From: Streptomyces niveus
GTDB lineage: Bacteria; Actinomycetota; Actinomycetes; Streptomycetales; Streptomycetaceae
NCBI RefSeq assembly: GCF_002009175.1
Contig: NZ_CP018047.1
Location: forward strand, 558,001 to 622,000
Length of the DNA: 64,000 nucleotides
Direction: 5' to 3'
How positions within the stretch are numbered: the stretch's first letter is position 1; each line of letters starts with the position of its first letter. The notes below the pieces were generated by a model that saw nothing but the letters and a program-made list of their open reading frames with translations, searched no databases and was not told where the DNA came from. Below, piece by piece: positions 31,538-40,278 of this stretch. The position numbers and the translations under genes were made by a program.

Positions 31538-33058
31538 ATGACCCCGACCTCGCCCATGCCCCCGACCTCGACCTCGATCCCGACCCCGCCCACGCCCATG
31601 GATCCACCGCCGCTGGGTCGTGCCACGCTCGGCCGGATCGCGCCCGGACTGCGCCCGGCCGTCGATCCCCGTGAACTCCGCCCCCGTGTCGTCCACTTCG
31701 GGCTGGGGGCCTTCCACCGGGCGCATCAGGCCGTCTACACCGAGCGCGCCTCGGCCCTCTCCGGCGAACCGTGGGGCATCGTCGCCGTCGCCCCTCGCTC
31801 GCTGTCCGTGGTGACGGCGATGCGCGCGCAGGACTGTCTGTACTCGCTGACCGAACGCCGCCCCGAGGGACCCGCCACCCGGGTGATCGGCTCGGTCACC
31901 GAAGCTCTCGGCATGCGTCAGGACGCCGCACGGATCGACGCCCTGCTCGCCTCCCCGGAGGTCACCGTACTGACGTCGACCATCACCGAGAAGGGCCACC
32001 ACCGGCGGCCCGGCAGCGGCGAACTCGACACCCTGGCACCGGAGATCGCCGCGGATCTGGCGGCGCGGGAGACCGGCGGCCTCACCACGGTCGTCGGGCG
32101 GATCGCCGCCGGACTCGCCCTGCGGATGCGCTCCGGCGGAGCCCCGGTCACCCTCCTGTCCTGCGACAACATGGCAGACAACGGCTCCGCGCTCGCGACG
32201 GTCGTCCGAGGCTTCGTCGAAGCGTCTTCCTGGCCCGACCGGTGGGCCGTACTCGACTGGATGACGGCCTCGGTCACCTTTCCCTCGACCGTCGTCGACC
32301 GCATCGTGCCCGCGACGACGGACCCGGACCGGCACACCGCCGACGCGGCGCTCGGCGTGCGCGACAGCGTGCCCGTCGTCGGCGAGCCGTACCGGCAGTG
32401 GGTCCTCGATGACTCCTTCGCCGGTCCGCGACCGCCGTGGGAACTGGACGGCGCGCTGTTCGTCCCCGATGTCGTCCCCTACCAGCTCACGAAGTTGCGG
32501 CTGCTCAACGGAGCCCACTCCGCCCTCGCGTATCTCGGCGCGGCGGCCGGATGCGGGACCGTCGCCGACGCCCTGGCGACCGACTGGGGCGAACGGCTCG
32601 TACGGGCCTTCTGCGCGGAGGTCGGACCGACACTGCCCGCAGGCGGGCCCGATCCCATGGCCTACGCGGACGATCTCGTCGAGCGGTTCCGGAACCCCGC
32701 CGTCCGGCATCTGCTCCAACAGATCGGCTCCGACGGGTCGTTGAAGATTCCCGAGCGATGGTTCGGCGCCCTGCGGACACTGCGCGCGTCCCCTTCGCCC
32801 ACCCCGGTCCTCGAACTCGCCCTGGCCGCATGGGCGAACGCCACCCGCGCCGCCGAGGACGGCGGCCCGCTGTTCGGTACGACGGACCCCGCCGCGGCGG
32901 ACCTGGCCAACTGCTGGCAGGGCTCGCCGAGTCCGCACGACACCGTCCGACGGCTGCTCCACGTCGTCGGCGCGGTGGACCTGGCCGAGGACGACGACCT
33001 CGTCTCCGGCATCGCCGCCCGCATCCCCGCAACGCGCGCCGGCCACATCGATCTCTGA
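31538..33058 (+). CDS. Mannitol/fructuronate dehydrogenase family protein
   Basis: A 506-residue NAD-dependent polyol/uronate dehydrogenase (UxuB/MtlD family). The N-terminal Rossmann part has VVHFGLGAFHRAHQAVYTE; the catalytic domain has the conserved SCDNMADNG, TFPSTVVDRIVP and KLRLLNGAHSALAYLG (catalytic lysine). By context with mannonate dehydratase, D-fructuronate reduction to D-mannonate is the likely reaction. Start is uncertain: GTG 31529 overlaps the previous stop as GTGA, ATG 31538 is used here, and ATG 31598 would remove the first 20 residues, a low-complexity Pro/Thr/Ser leader that homologues may lack. Confidence 0.87.
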   Translation: MTPTSPMPPTSTSIPTPPTPMDPPPLGRATLGRIAPGLRPAVDPRELRPRVVHFGLGAFHRAHQAVYTERASALSGEPWGIVAVAPRSLSVVTAMRAQDCLYSLTERRPEGPATRVIGSVTEALGMRQDAARIDALLASPEVTVLTSTITEKGHHRRPGSGELDTLAPEIAADLAARETGGLTTVVGRIAAGLALRMRSGGAPVTLLSCDNMADNGSALATVVRGFVEASSWPDRWAVLDWMTASVTFPSTVVDRIVPATTDPDRHTADAALGVRDSVPVVGEPYRQWVLDDSFAGPRPPWELDGALFVPDVVPYQLTKLRLLNGAHSALAYLGAAAGCGTVADALATDWGERLVRAFCAEVGPTLPAGGPDPMAYADDLVERFRNPAVRHLLQQIGSDGSLKIPERWFGALRTLRASPSPTPVLELALAAWANATRAAEDGGPLFGTTDPAAADLANCWQGSPSPHDTVRRLLHVVGAVDLAEDDDLVSGIAARIPATRAGHIDL

Positions 33059-33114
33059 CCCCACCCGCCCAAGGCAGCGCCGTACAAGCACAGCCATGAA
33101 CAACGGAGTTCACC

Positions 33115-34512
33115 ATGACGGACACCACGCGGGCCGAGCCCGCAGGCTCCGCGAAGCGCACCACACGCGATCTCACCAGAGCCGCCGTATCCGGCTGGCT
33201 CGGCACGGCGATGGAGTTCATGGACTTCCAGCTCTACTCGCTGGCGGCCGCCATCGTCTTCAACAAGATCTTCTTCCCCGACGTAAGCCCCGCCATCGGC
33301 CTGATCGCCGCCATGGCGACCTACGGCGTCGGATACGTGGCCAGGCTCGCCGGCGCCGTCTACTTCGGGCGCATGGGTGACCGGATCGGCCGCAAGAAGG
33401 TGCTGTACCTCACCATCCTGCTGATGGGCGCGTCGACCACACTGATCGGCGCGCTGCCCACGTACGCGACGATCGGCATCCTCGCCCCCGTCCTGCTGGT
33501 CGTTCTGCGGCTCGTCCAGGGGTTCGGGGCGGGCGCCGAGATCGCCGGGGCCACCGTCATGCTCGCCGAGTACGCCCCCGCCAAGCGCCGGGGGCTCATC
33601 TCTTCGCTGGTCTCGCTCGGCACCAACTCCGGCACGCTGGCGGCCTCGGGCCTGTGGGCGATCCTGCTCGCCGTGCTGAGCGAGGAGCAACTGCTCTCGT
33701 GGGGCTGGCGGTTGCCGTTCCTGCTGAGCTTCGCGCTGATGATCTTCGCGGTCTGGCTGCGCGGGAACCTCAAGGAGAGCCCGGTGTTCGAGGAGCGGGC
33801 GGACGTCGTGGACGGCGTCGCCATGTCACGTGAAGAGGTCGAATCGGCGCTCGACAAGGCCTCCTTGGAGGAGAAGCGGGAGGGCGTGCTGGAGGCCGGG
33901 ATCCGGCAGCGCAAGGGCAAGGCGTTCTTCCTCTCCCTCGGGCTGCGGTTCGGCCAGGCGGGCAACTCGGGCCTCATCCAGACCTTCCTCGTCGGCTACA
34001 TCGCCACCAACCTGGACGCCGGCCGGGCGGTCCCGACCGACGCGATCCTCTACGGTTCACTGCTCGGCTTCGTCACCGTGCCGCTGGTGGGTCTGCTCGG
34101 CGACCGCTTCGGCCGCCGTCCGATGTATGTCGCGCTCACGCTGCTGACCATGGTCCTCGCCTTCCCGATGATGCTGCTGATCACCTCCGGCAACACCGCA
34201 GCGCTGATGCTGGGAATGGTCCTCGCGCTCAACATCGGTGTCCTGGGGCTGTTCTCGCTGGAGAGCGTGACAATGGCCGAACTGTTCGGCTCCCGGACCA
34301 GGTTCACCCAGCTCGCCCTGTCCAAGGAGATCGGCGGCATCCTCGCCACCGCCGTGGGTCCGGTCATCGCGGCCTCGCTCACCGCGGTCACCGGCAGCTG
34401 GTGGCCGATCGCGGCGATGCTCGTCGTCTACTCCCTCATCACCCTGACGTCCGCCCTGCTCGCGCCCGAGACCCGCGGGCGCGATCTGGTACGGCTGGAG
34501 GACGCGGCATGA
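33115..34512 (+). CDS. MHS-family major facilitator transporter
   Basis: A 465-residue twelve-helix MFS protein of the metabolite:H+ symporter subgroup. GWLGTAMEFMDFQLYSLAAA marks helix 1; the loop 2-3 signature is GRMGDRIGRKKVLY; RLVQGFGAGAEIAGATVMLAEYAP is the MHS helix 4 motif; the second half repeats with GLLGDRFGRRPMYVA. A long cytoplasmic loop of about 60 charged residues separates the halves. ATG 33115 follows CGGAG. Placed between two sugar-acid oxidoreductases under one GntR, it most likely imports the hexonate or hexuronate. Its stop overlaps the next ATG as ATGA. Confidence 0.9.
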   Translation: MTDTTRAEPAGSAKRTTRDLTRAAVSGWLGTAMEFMDFQLYSLAAAIVFNKIFFPDVSPAIGLIAAMATYGVGYVARLAGAVYFGRMGDRIGRKKVLYLTILLMGASTTLIGALPTYATIGILAPVLLVVLRLVQGFGAGAEIAGATVMLAEYAPAKRRGLISSLVSLGTNSGTLAASGLWAILLAVLSEEQLLSWGWRLPFLLSFALMIFAVWLRGNLKESPVFEERADVVDGVAMSREEVESALDKASLEEKREGVLEAGIRQRKGKAFFLSLGLRFGQAGNSGLIQTFLVGYIATNLDAGRAVPTDAILYGSLLGFVTVPLVGLLGDRFGRRPMYVALTLLTMVLAFPMMLLITSGNTAALMLGMVLALNIGVLGLFSLESVTMAELFGSRTRFTQLALSKEIGGILATAVGPVIAASLTAVTGSWWPIAAMLVVYSLITLTSALLAPETRGRDLVRLEDAA

Positions 34513-35546
34513 GGGCGGTCGTCGTCCACGGGGCACGCGATCTGCGGATCGACGAGCGCCCGCTGCCGGTTCCCGGCGCCGGGGAGGTCCTGGTCGCCAT
34601 GGAGTGGGGCGGGATCTGCGGCTCCGACGTCGCCTACTGGAAGCACGGTGCCTCGGGGACCGCCTCGCTCGCCCACCCGCTCGTACTGGGCCATGAGATC
34701 GCCGGGCGGATCGCCGGAATCGGCACGGGAGTCGACGGTCTGACGGAGGATCAGCCGGTGACCGTCCACCCTGCGGAGCCGGTCGGCGACGAGCGGCTGC
34801 CCGACCTGATCGCCGGTCGCACGAACCTCCACCGACGTGTGCGGTACTTCGGGTCGGCCGCCTTCGACCCGCACACCGACGGCGGGTTCAGCGAGTACCG
34901 GGTGGTCCGCGCGGCGCAGATACGGCCGCTGCCCGAGGGGGTCACCACCGAGCACGGCGCCCTCGCCGAACCCCTCGCCGTGGCCCTGCACGCCGTACAC
35001 CGCGCCGGTGACCTGCGGGGCAGGACCGTCCTGGTCAATGGCGCGGGCCCGATCGGAGCGCTGGTCGTGGCGGCGGCGAAGCATCGCGGTGCGGCCGCCG
35101 TGATCGCCTCGGACATCTCCGCGACATCGCTCGCCGTCGCCCGCGCGATGGGCGCGGACCGGACGGTCGACGTCTCCGCGGGCGCCGAACTGCCCGAGGA
35201 CGTCGAGCTGTCCTTCGACGCCTCGGGCGCCCCGGCCGCGCTGGGGTCGGTCCTGCGGGCGACGGCGCGCGGCGGCACCCTCGTCCAGGTCGGAAACCTC
35301 CCCGGCACGGCCGTACCCGCCGTGCTCGGTGACCTGGTGACCAGGGAGATCACCTGGATCGGCTCGTACCGCTTCGTGGAGGAGATCGACGACGCGCTGG
35401 TCGCGATGCGGGACGGACTCGACGTGTCCCCCGTCATCAGCCACCGCTTCGACCTGGACCGGGCGGACGAGGCCCTGGGCGTCGCCGCGGCGGGCGGAAG
35501 CAGCAAGGTGATGCTGCGGCTGGGCGGGGCGGCGGCGGGCGGGTGA
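34509..35546 (+). CDS. L-idonate 5-dehydrogenase-like alcohol dehydrogenase lacking structural zinc cysteines
   Basis: A 345-residue medium-chain dehydrogenase. Catalytic-zinc ligands Cys37, His62 and Glu63 are present (ICGSDVAYW and GHE), and the NAD(P) Rossmann loop is VLVNGAGPIGALVVAAAK. The segment around residues 87-115 (HPAEPVGDERLPDLIAGRTN followed by LHRRVRYFGSA) keeps the idonate-dehydrogenase pattern GR.NL..... F.GSA, but the four structural-zinc cysteines are replaced by His, Glu, Asp and other residues. Predicted to oxidise L-idonate or a related hexonate at C5. Translationally coupled to the MHS transporter (ATGA). Last gene of the operon. Confidence 0.85.
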   Translation: MRAVVVHGARDLRIDERPLPVPGAGEVLVAMEWGGICGSDVAYWKHGASGTASLAHPLVLGHEIAGRIAGIGTGVDGLTEDQPVTVHPAEPVGDERLPDLIAGRTNLHRRVRYFGSAAFDPHTDGGFSEYRVVRAAQIRPLPEGVTTEHGALAEPLAVALHAVHRAGDLRGRTVLVNGAGPIGALVVAAAKHRGAAAVIASDISATSLAVARAMGADRTVDVSAGAELPEDVELSFDASGAPAALGSVLRATARGGTLVQVGNLPGTAVPAVLGDLVTREITWIGSYRFVEEIDDALVAMRDGLDVSPVISHRFDLDRADEALGVAAAGGSSKVMLRLGGAAAGG

Positions 35547-35570
35547 GTCCGCGCGTGGGCCCACGCGACG

Positions 35571-37553
35571 TCATCGGGACTCGGTGTCCGTCCGTCCCGG
35601 TCGCCGTCCCGGCCGGTGTTTCCCATCGGGCTCGATCGGGTCCGTCGCGATCACGACCACCTGGTCCTCGGCGCTCCACTCACGCCGCTCGCCCTTGTGC
35701 GGGTTGAGCCTGACCCCGTGGTCCGGCGGCACCGTCCGCCGGTCGTGACGGCGGTAGCCGATGGCGCATTCGCCGCGGTCGCGCGCTGCGGCCACGACCG
35801 TGGCGAAGGTGGCCTCGCTGCCAGGACGGACGTACGCCCCGGCCGGACGGAGGCAGATCGCGCTGCCTTCGGCCGAGAACAACTCGTCGAACACGGCGGC
35901 CAGATGACGGTTCTGCGCGATCTGTGCCATGAGCAGTCCGGTCAGCTCGCCGCCGACGACGACGTCCGAGCCGGGGTTGACGGCGGCCAGGGGCCGGTTG
36001 CGGTCGTCGGTGAGTTCGCTGACGACGCGCAGCTCCCGTCCGGTCCGTTCCTCCAGCAGCCGCAGGGCCAGCAGGGCGACCAGTGTCCAGTCGTCGGGGT
36101 GGTCGGGCCCGTCGGCCGGGTCGGGGCCGAGGACGACCAGCCCGTCGTACGGGGCGAGGTCGAGCCCGAGCAGCGTCTCGGGCCGCGACAGGGCGGCGGT
36201 CCGGAACCGTACGACCGGCAGGGCGGTGTCGGGCCCCGGAGGGTGCTCGTGGGCGTGGTCGGGCTCCGGCTCCCTCGGTCCGGGCACGGCCCGGTCCGTG
36301 ATCACATCCAGTACGGAACCCGGCCGGGCCGTGTGCCGTAACTGCCCGAGGACGAGGGGCGCCCGCCGGTTCCAGCCGAGCACCAGCAGACGCGCCGCGG
36401 CCTCCGGCGGTGGCGGGCCTTCGGCGATCACCGACGGGTCGACGAGGTGCCCGCAGGCCGCGGGGCGCGTCGTGCGTTCGTCGCGGGCGAGGACGATAAG
36501 CCGGCTCCCCGGTGCGACGACGGTGTCGGCGGGCGGATTCAGCGACGTACTGCCCAGGGGGCCGAGCAGTCCCACCACGCAGGAGTCGGCGTGTCCGAGG
36601 AGTGCCGCGCCGAAGGAGCCTCCGTGGAACGCGGTCGCGTCGGCGAGGTGGAACTCGTCGCCCGCGAAGTCCAGCAGATCGCGCAGTACGAGCGAGAGAC
36701 CGGGGCGGCCGACGCACTGCGCGATCAGCCGGGCCGTGACCGTGTCGGTCTCGAGGACCGTGCCGCGCGGACCGGCGGCCAGCCGGGCCGGCGCGCGGTA
36801 ACGGTCGTCGTGCACCGCGGCCAGCACCGGTGGTCCGCCCGTTCCCTCGCCGACGACAGCCCGCAGCGCCAGCAGGGTCCGCAGGATCTCGGCGTCGCCC
36901 GCGGGCTCCCCGGACGGCAGTACCAGTACGGTGCTCGCCGCACGGGGGCTGACCAGCGCGAGGACGGCGGGGTCGCTCGGCGGACCACTGCGGCAGATGA
37001 GCCGGGTGCGGCCGGCCGGACCGATCCGGGCGGCCAGCGCACGCTCCATCTCGGTCTTGTCCCGGTCTGCGAGCAGGACGATCGCCCGCGGCCGGTGCGC
37101 GGCCTGGGCTGCGACCAACTCACCGACCACTGTGGTCACTTGGTCCGACCAGCCGAGCACCACGACATGGCCGCGCTCCAGGACCGTGGACCGTCCACGG
37201 CTCAACTCGGCCATCCGCTCGGCCAGACTCGTCGTGATCACGCCGACGAGTGTCGAGACGCACAGCAGGGCGACCAGCCCGAGCAGGGCGGAGAGCATCA
37301 TGCGCAGTGGCGTACCGGTCATGGCGCCCAGGCGCAGCGTCTCCGCGCTGGTCCGCCACGCGGCGGTCAGCCGGCCCGACAGGGAACGGGGCGAGCCGGG
37401 GTCCGTCCAGACGAGTACCGCGCTCACCGGGACGACGACGGCCAGACAGGTGATCACCAGCCAGCCCATCAGGGTGCCGGTGCTGCGGGCCAGCGTACGG
37501 TCGAACCGGTAACGCGCCCGGTCCCGCAGCGAATTCGACCGGCGCCCCGTCAT
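35571..37553 (-). CDS. CASTOR/POLLUX-related ion channel protein
   Basis: A 660-residue protein with two N-terminal membrane helices (residues about 20-45, WLVITCLAVVVPVSAVLVW, and 75-110, LLGLVALLCVSTLVGVITTS) and a large cytoplasmic part of two RCK/TrkA-N-like domains: GHVVVLGWSDQVTTVVGEL near residue 130 and RLLVLGWNRRAPLVLGQL near residue 385. This order is that of the CASTOR/POLLUX/DMI1 channel family, here of bacterial type. It probably gates monovalent cations or Ca2+. ATG 37553 follows GGGAG; the frame continues to 37658 without start support. It converges on the idonate dehydrogenase gene. Confidence 0.87.
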   Translation of the reverse strand: MTGRRSNSLRDRARYRFDRTLARSTGTLMGWLVITCLAVVVPVSAVLVWTDPGSPRSLSGRLTAAWRTSAETLRLGAMTGTPLRMMLSALLGLVALLCVSTLVGVITTSLAERMAELSRGRSTVLERGHVVVLGWSDQVTTVVGELVAAQAAHRPRAIVLLADRDKTEMERALAARIGPAGRTRLICRSGPPSDPAVLALVSPRAASTVLVLPSGEPAGDAEILRTLLALRAVVGEGTGGPPVLAAVHDDRYRAPARLAAGPRGTVLETDTVTARLIAQCVGRPGLSLVLRDLLDFAGDEFHLADATAFHGGSFGAALLGHADSCVVGLLGPLGSTSLNPPADTVVAPGSRLIVLARDERTTRPAACGHLVDPSVIAEGPPPPEAAARLLVLGWNRRAPLVLGQLRHTARPGSVLDVITDRAVPGPREPEPDHAHEHPPGPDTALPVVRFRTAALSRPETLLGLDLAPYDGLVVLGPDPADGPDHPDDWTLVALLALRLLEERTGRELRVVSELTDDRNRPLAAVNPGSDVVVGGELTGLLMAQIAQNRHLAAVFDELFSAEGSAICLRPAGAYVRPGSEATFATVVAAARDRGECAIGYRRHDRRTVPPDHGVRLNPHKGERREWSAEDQVVVIATDPIEPDGKHRPGRRPGRTDTESR

Positions 37554-37714
37554 TCGTGCCACTCCCACCCGCTCTCTCCCGCGACGACGCTGGTCGGCCC
37601 GCCTCCGCACAGTGCTGCCTCGGGTGGCGGAACACGCCGTGTTCGCGGGCCGATTCACCCTTTCGGGCGGGCGCTCCGGAACCGGGCCGGGAAGGGGGCC
37701 TGGAACGGGGCCGG

Positions 37715-38299
37715 TCAGAGGCCCGGCGCACCCCAGACGGGAAACCAGCGGGCGAGGTCCTTCTCGATGCGCAGATCGTCCTCCAGAACGGCTCTGACCT
37801 GGAGCTCCCGCTGGTTGTCCCGTTTCTCGGCGCCGCCGGGCCGCGGCGCGAAGGGGTAGAAGGTGCCGCGTTTGTAGAGATACACGAGGGCCAGTGACCG
37901 TTGCTCCGCGTCGCGGAAGCTCATCAGCGAGCAGAGGAGCTGCGGGCCGAAGCCGCCGTCCTGGAGCAGTGTGTTGACCGCGTGCAGATCGTTGACGAGC
38001 GTGGCCGTGTCGTCGGGTTCCTGTCGTGAGAGCAGCCAGGTGTATCCGTACGAGTCCTGGCTGAACTCCACGGGGTGCCCGTTCTGCCCGGTGTCAGCGT
38101 CGAGCAGTTCCTGTACGTCCTGTCTGATCCGGGCGAAGCCGCCGCCCTCGACGCCGGCGAAACAGACCGAACCGAGGCCGGTGGGTGTGTATCCGGCACC
38201 GGCCTGGAGGGTGAGCGCGGCGGACGGGAGGGCGAAGAGCTGATCGAGGTCGGGTCGGACCGGTTTGCTCCGGCCGAGGATGGTGTCGAGAAGGCCCAC
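37715..38299 (-). CDS. pspAB: PspA-associated protein PspAB
   Basis: A 194-residue soluble protein matching the actinobacterial PspAB family. It begins MGLLDTILGRSKPVRPDLDQLFALPSAA, and contains AGVEGGGFARIRQDVQELL, DSYGYTWLLSR and LYLYKRGTFYPFAP-type beta strands (LALVYLYKRGTFYPF). PspAB genes accompany pspA and htpX in actinobacteria and are implicated in envelope-stress responses, although the mechanism is not known. It lies 49 bases downstream of htpX on the same strand, so the two are likely cotranscribed. The pspA gene itself is not in the window. Confidence 0.88.
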   Translation of the reverse strand: MGLLDTILGRSKPVRPDLDQLFALPSAALTLQAGAGYTPTGLGSVCFAGVEGGGFARIRQDVQELLDADTGQNGHPVEFSQDSYGYTWLLSRQEPDDTATLVNDLHAVNTLLQDGGFGPQLLCSLMSFRDAEQRSLALVYLYKRGTFYPFAPRPGGAEKRDNQRELQVRAVLEDDLRIEKDLARWFPVWGAPGL

Positions 38300-38348
38300 G
38301 GGACCAGCTCCTCACGTTGACGGTCGGACGGGATCGGTGCCGCCGGGG

Positions 38349-39254
38349 TCACGGGCGGGACAGGTCGGCGGACATCCGGGCCAGCTGCTCCAGTCGCTGT
38401 TCGAGGGTCGGGTGGGAGGCGAGCAGCCGTCCGAGGCTTCCCTTGGAGGCGAACGCCGGCACGAAGAAGAAGGCGTTGTACGGCTCCGCCTTCCGCAGGT
38501 CCTCCGTCGGGATCCGTGCCATCTGGCCGTCCACCTTGGTGAGCGCCGACGCGAGCGCCGAAGGCCGTCCGGTGAGCAGCGCGGCCGTCCGGTCCGCGGA
38601 GAGTTCGCGGTAGCGGGAGAGCAGCCGGGTAAGCAGGAAGCCGATCGCGTAGACGACCGCGCTGACCAGCGGAATCAGCAGGATCACCAGACCGGCCGGG
38701 CCGGAGTCCCGGGCGCTCCTCGACAGCCCGCTGTAGAGCGCGATGCGGGTCAGCAGACCCGCGAGCACGCCCAGGAAGGACGCGATGGTCATCACGGCGA
38801 CGTCGCGGTGCGCGACGTGCGACATCTCATGGGCGAGTACGCCCTCCAGCTCCTCCGGTTCGAGTCTGCGGAGCAGCCCGGTGGTGGCACAGACCAGTGC
38901 GCTGCGTTCGCTCCGGCCGGTTGCGAAGGCGTTCGGGATGTCACTGTTCGAGATGGCCACCTTGGGTTTGGGCATATCGGCCAGGGCGCAGATGCGGTCG
39001 ACCGCGCCGTGCAGTTCGGGTGCCTGCTCGGGGGTGACCTCGCGGGCGCCCATGCCGAATGCCGCGATCTTGTCGCTGAACCAGAACTGCGCGACGAACA
39101 TCCCCACGACCAGGATCAGGATGATCGGCCAGAACTTCCCCAGTACGGCCAGCAGCACACCGACCAGGACCACGTACAGCAGACCTATCAGGAACATGGT
39201 GGTCACCATGCGTGTGGTCAGGCCGCGGTCCTGCGTGTAGCGGGTTCGTGTCAT
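38349..39254 (-). CDS. htpX: Zinc metalloprotease HtpX
   Basis: A 301-residue M48B membrane protease. Two N-terminal membrane helices (residues about 18-60) are followed by the zinc motif HEMSH (LAHEMSHVAHRD, near residue 143), a second hydrophobic pair (residues about 155-215), and the downstream metal ligand region LLSRYRELSADRTAALLTG. The substrate segment SNSDIPNAFATGRS is typical. It degrades misfolded membrane proteins in envelope stress. ATG 39254 follows GGAGG at six bases; a GTG one codon earlier is less likely. It precedes pspAB in an operon-like arrangement. Confidence 0.95.
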   Translation of the reverse strand: MTRTRYTQDRGLTTRMVTTMFLIGLLYVVLVGVLLAVLGKFWPIILILVVGMFVAQFWFSDKIAAFGMGAREVTPEQAPELHGAVDRICALADMPKPKVAISNSDIPNAFATGRSERSALVCATTGLLRRLEPEELEGVLAHEMSHVAHRDVAVMTIASFLGVLAGLLTRIALYSGLSRSARDSGPAGLVILLIPLVSAVVYAIGFLLTRLLSRYRELSADRTAALLTGRPSALASALTKVDGQMARIPTEDLRKAEPYNAFFFVPAFASKGSLGRLLASHPTLEQRLEQLARMSADLSRP

Positions 39255-39552
39255 CACTCGCCTCCATCAGCTCTTCTCTTCTGTCATTTTCCTCCTTATC
39301 TCAGCAAAACGTCGTAAACGGGGTGTAGGGAAGGTGGCCCTGGGTGGCAGGGGGCCTCGGGCGGAGGGCGCGTTGGAGGGCGCCTTCAATTTCCAGATCG
39401 GGATGGTTCATGCGCCGACCGGCGGAATGCCTTCGTTCGTGTGCAGTCGACCGGGTTTCCGCACTGCGGCCCGCGCGCCGACCGGATAGTGGGCCCCATC
39501 GGGTCCCCCGTCGGGGGCGACCGCCGAAGACCGTGAAGAAGGAGTGACCGCC

Positions 39553-40089
39553 ATGCGTACCGCCGAGGCGACCGACCGTGTCCAGCTCGTGTTCTCCCTG
39601 CTCGACACCAACGGGAACGGGGTTCTGGATGCCGAGGACTTCGAGCTGCTGGGGAGCCGGGTGGTCGCGGTGGCGCCATGGGCCGATGACGCCGCGAGAG
39701 ACGCGATGGTCGGCGCCTCGCGCCGGTACTGGCGGACGCTGGTCACGGAGCTGGACGCGAACGGCGACGGGCAGATCAGTCTCCAGGAGTTCACCGCCTG
39801 CGTACTGACCCCGGAGCGGTTCGAGGCGACGATCGACGAGTTCGCCGAAGCGCTCGCCGCGCTCGGCGCTCCCGACGGTGGCGACCTCGTCACCCGGCCC
39901 GCCTTCATGGCTCTGATGATCGCCATCGGCTTCGAACGGCCGCGCATCGAGGCGCTGTTCGACGCTTTCGGTCCCGTGGACGGCGATCGCATTCCGGTGG
40001 CCACCTGGGCCGAGGGAATCAGGGACTACTACCGCCCGGAGAAGGCGGGCATCCCCGGCGACCACCTGACGCCGGGCGCGGTGCGGTGA
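39553..40089 (+). CDS. Calerythrin-like EF-hand calcium-binding protein
   Basis: A 178-residue EF-hand protein. Two canonical loops are visible: DTNGNGVLDAED (residues 18-29) and DANGDGQISLQE (68-79), with Asp/Asn at loop positions 1, 3 and 5. Loop 1 ends in Asp instead of the usual Glu at position 12, which would weaken Ca2+ affinity. A degenerate third and fourth hand (AFGPVDGDRIPVATW) complete the four-hand layout of calerythrin-type proteins of actinomycetes. ATG 39553 follows AAGGAG at eight bases; GTG 39544 overlaps that site and is rejected. The 298-base gap to htpX holds no other gene I can support. Confidence 0.88.
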   Translation: MRTAEATDRVQLVFSLLDTNGNGVLDAEDFELLGSRVVAVAPWADDAARDAMVGASRRYWRTLVTELDANGDGQISLQEFTACVLTPERFEATIDEFAEALAALGAPDGGDLVTRPAFMALMIAIGFERPRIEALFDAFGPVDGDRIPVATWAEGIRDYYRPEKAGIPGDHLTPGAVR

Positions 40090-40278
40090 CCCGGGGAGCG
40101 CATGGCCATGGGCGTGCCGGGCCGCCGCCGGGCGACCGCGCCCGGATTCAAGGCGAACCCGGCAGGGTAGAAATGAGGTGGTTTGTGCCGCGATGAAGGC
40201 GGCTGCCGACCTGAGAACGCCCGGAACCCCTCGGAAGCCCAGGGCGGCGCCCCGCGCGAGCAGGGAGGTGTCAGTGAC

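Noticed and set aside
31538..31600. Repeated CCGACC-type sequence as a regulatory tandem repeat
   Set aside because: It encodes the Pro/Thr/Ser-rich leader of the fructuronate-reductase-like protein or lies just upstream of its true start; the units are irregular, so no operator is claimed.
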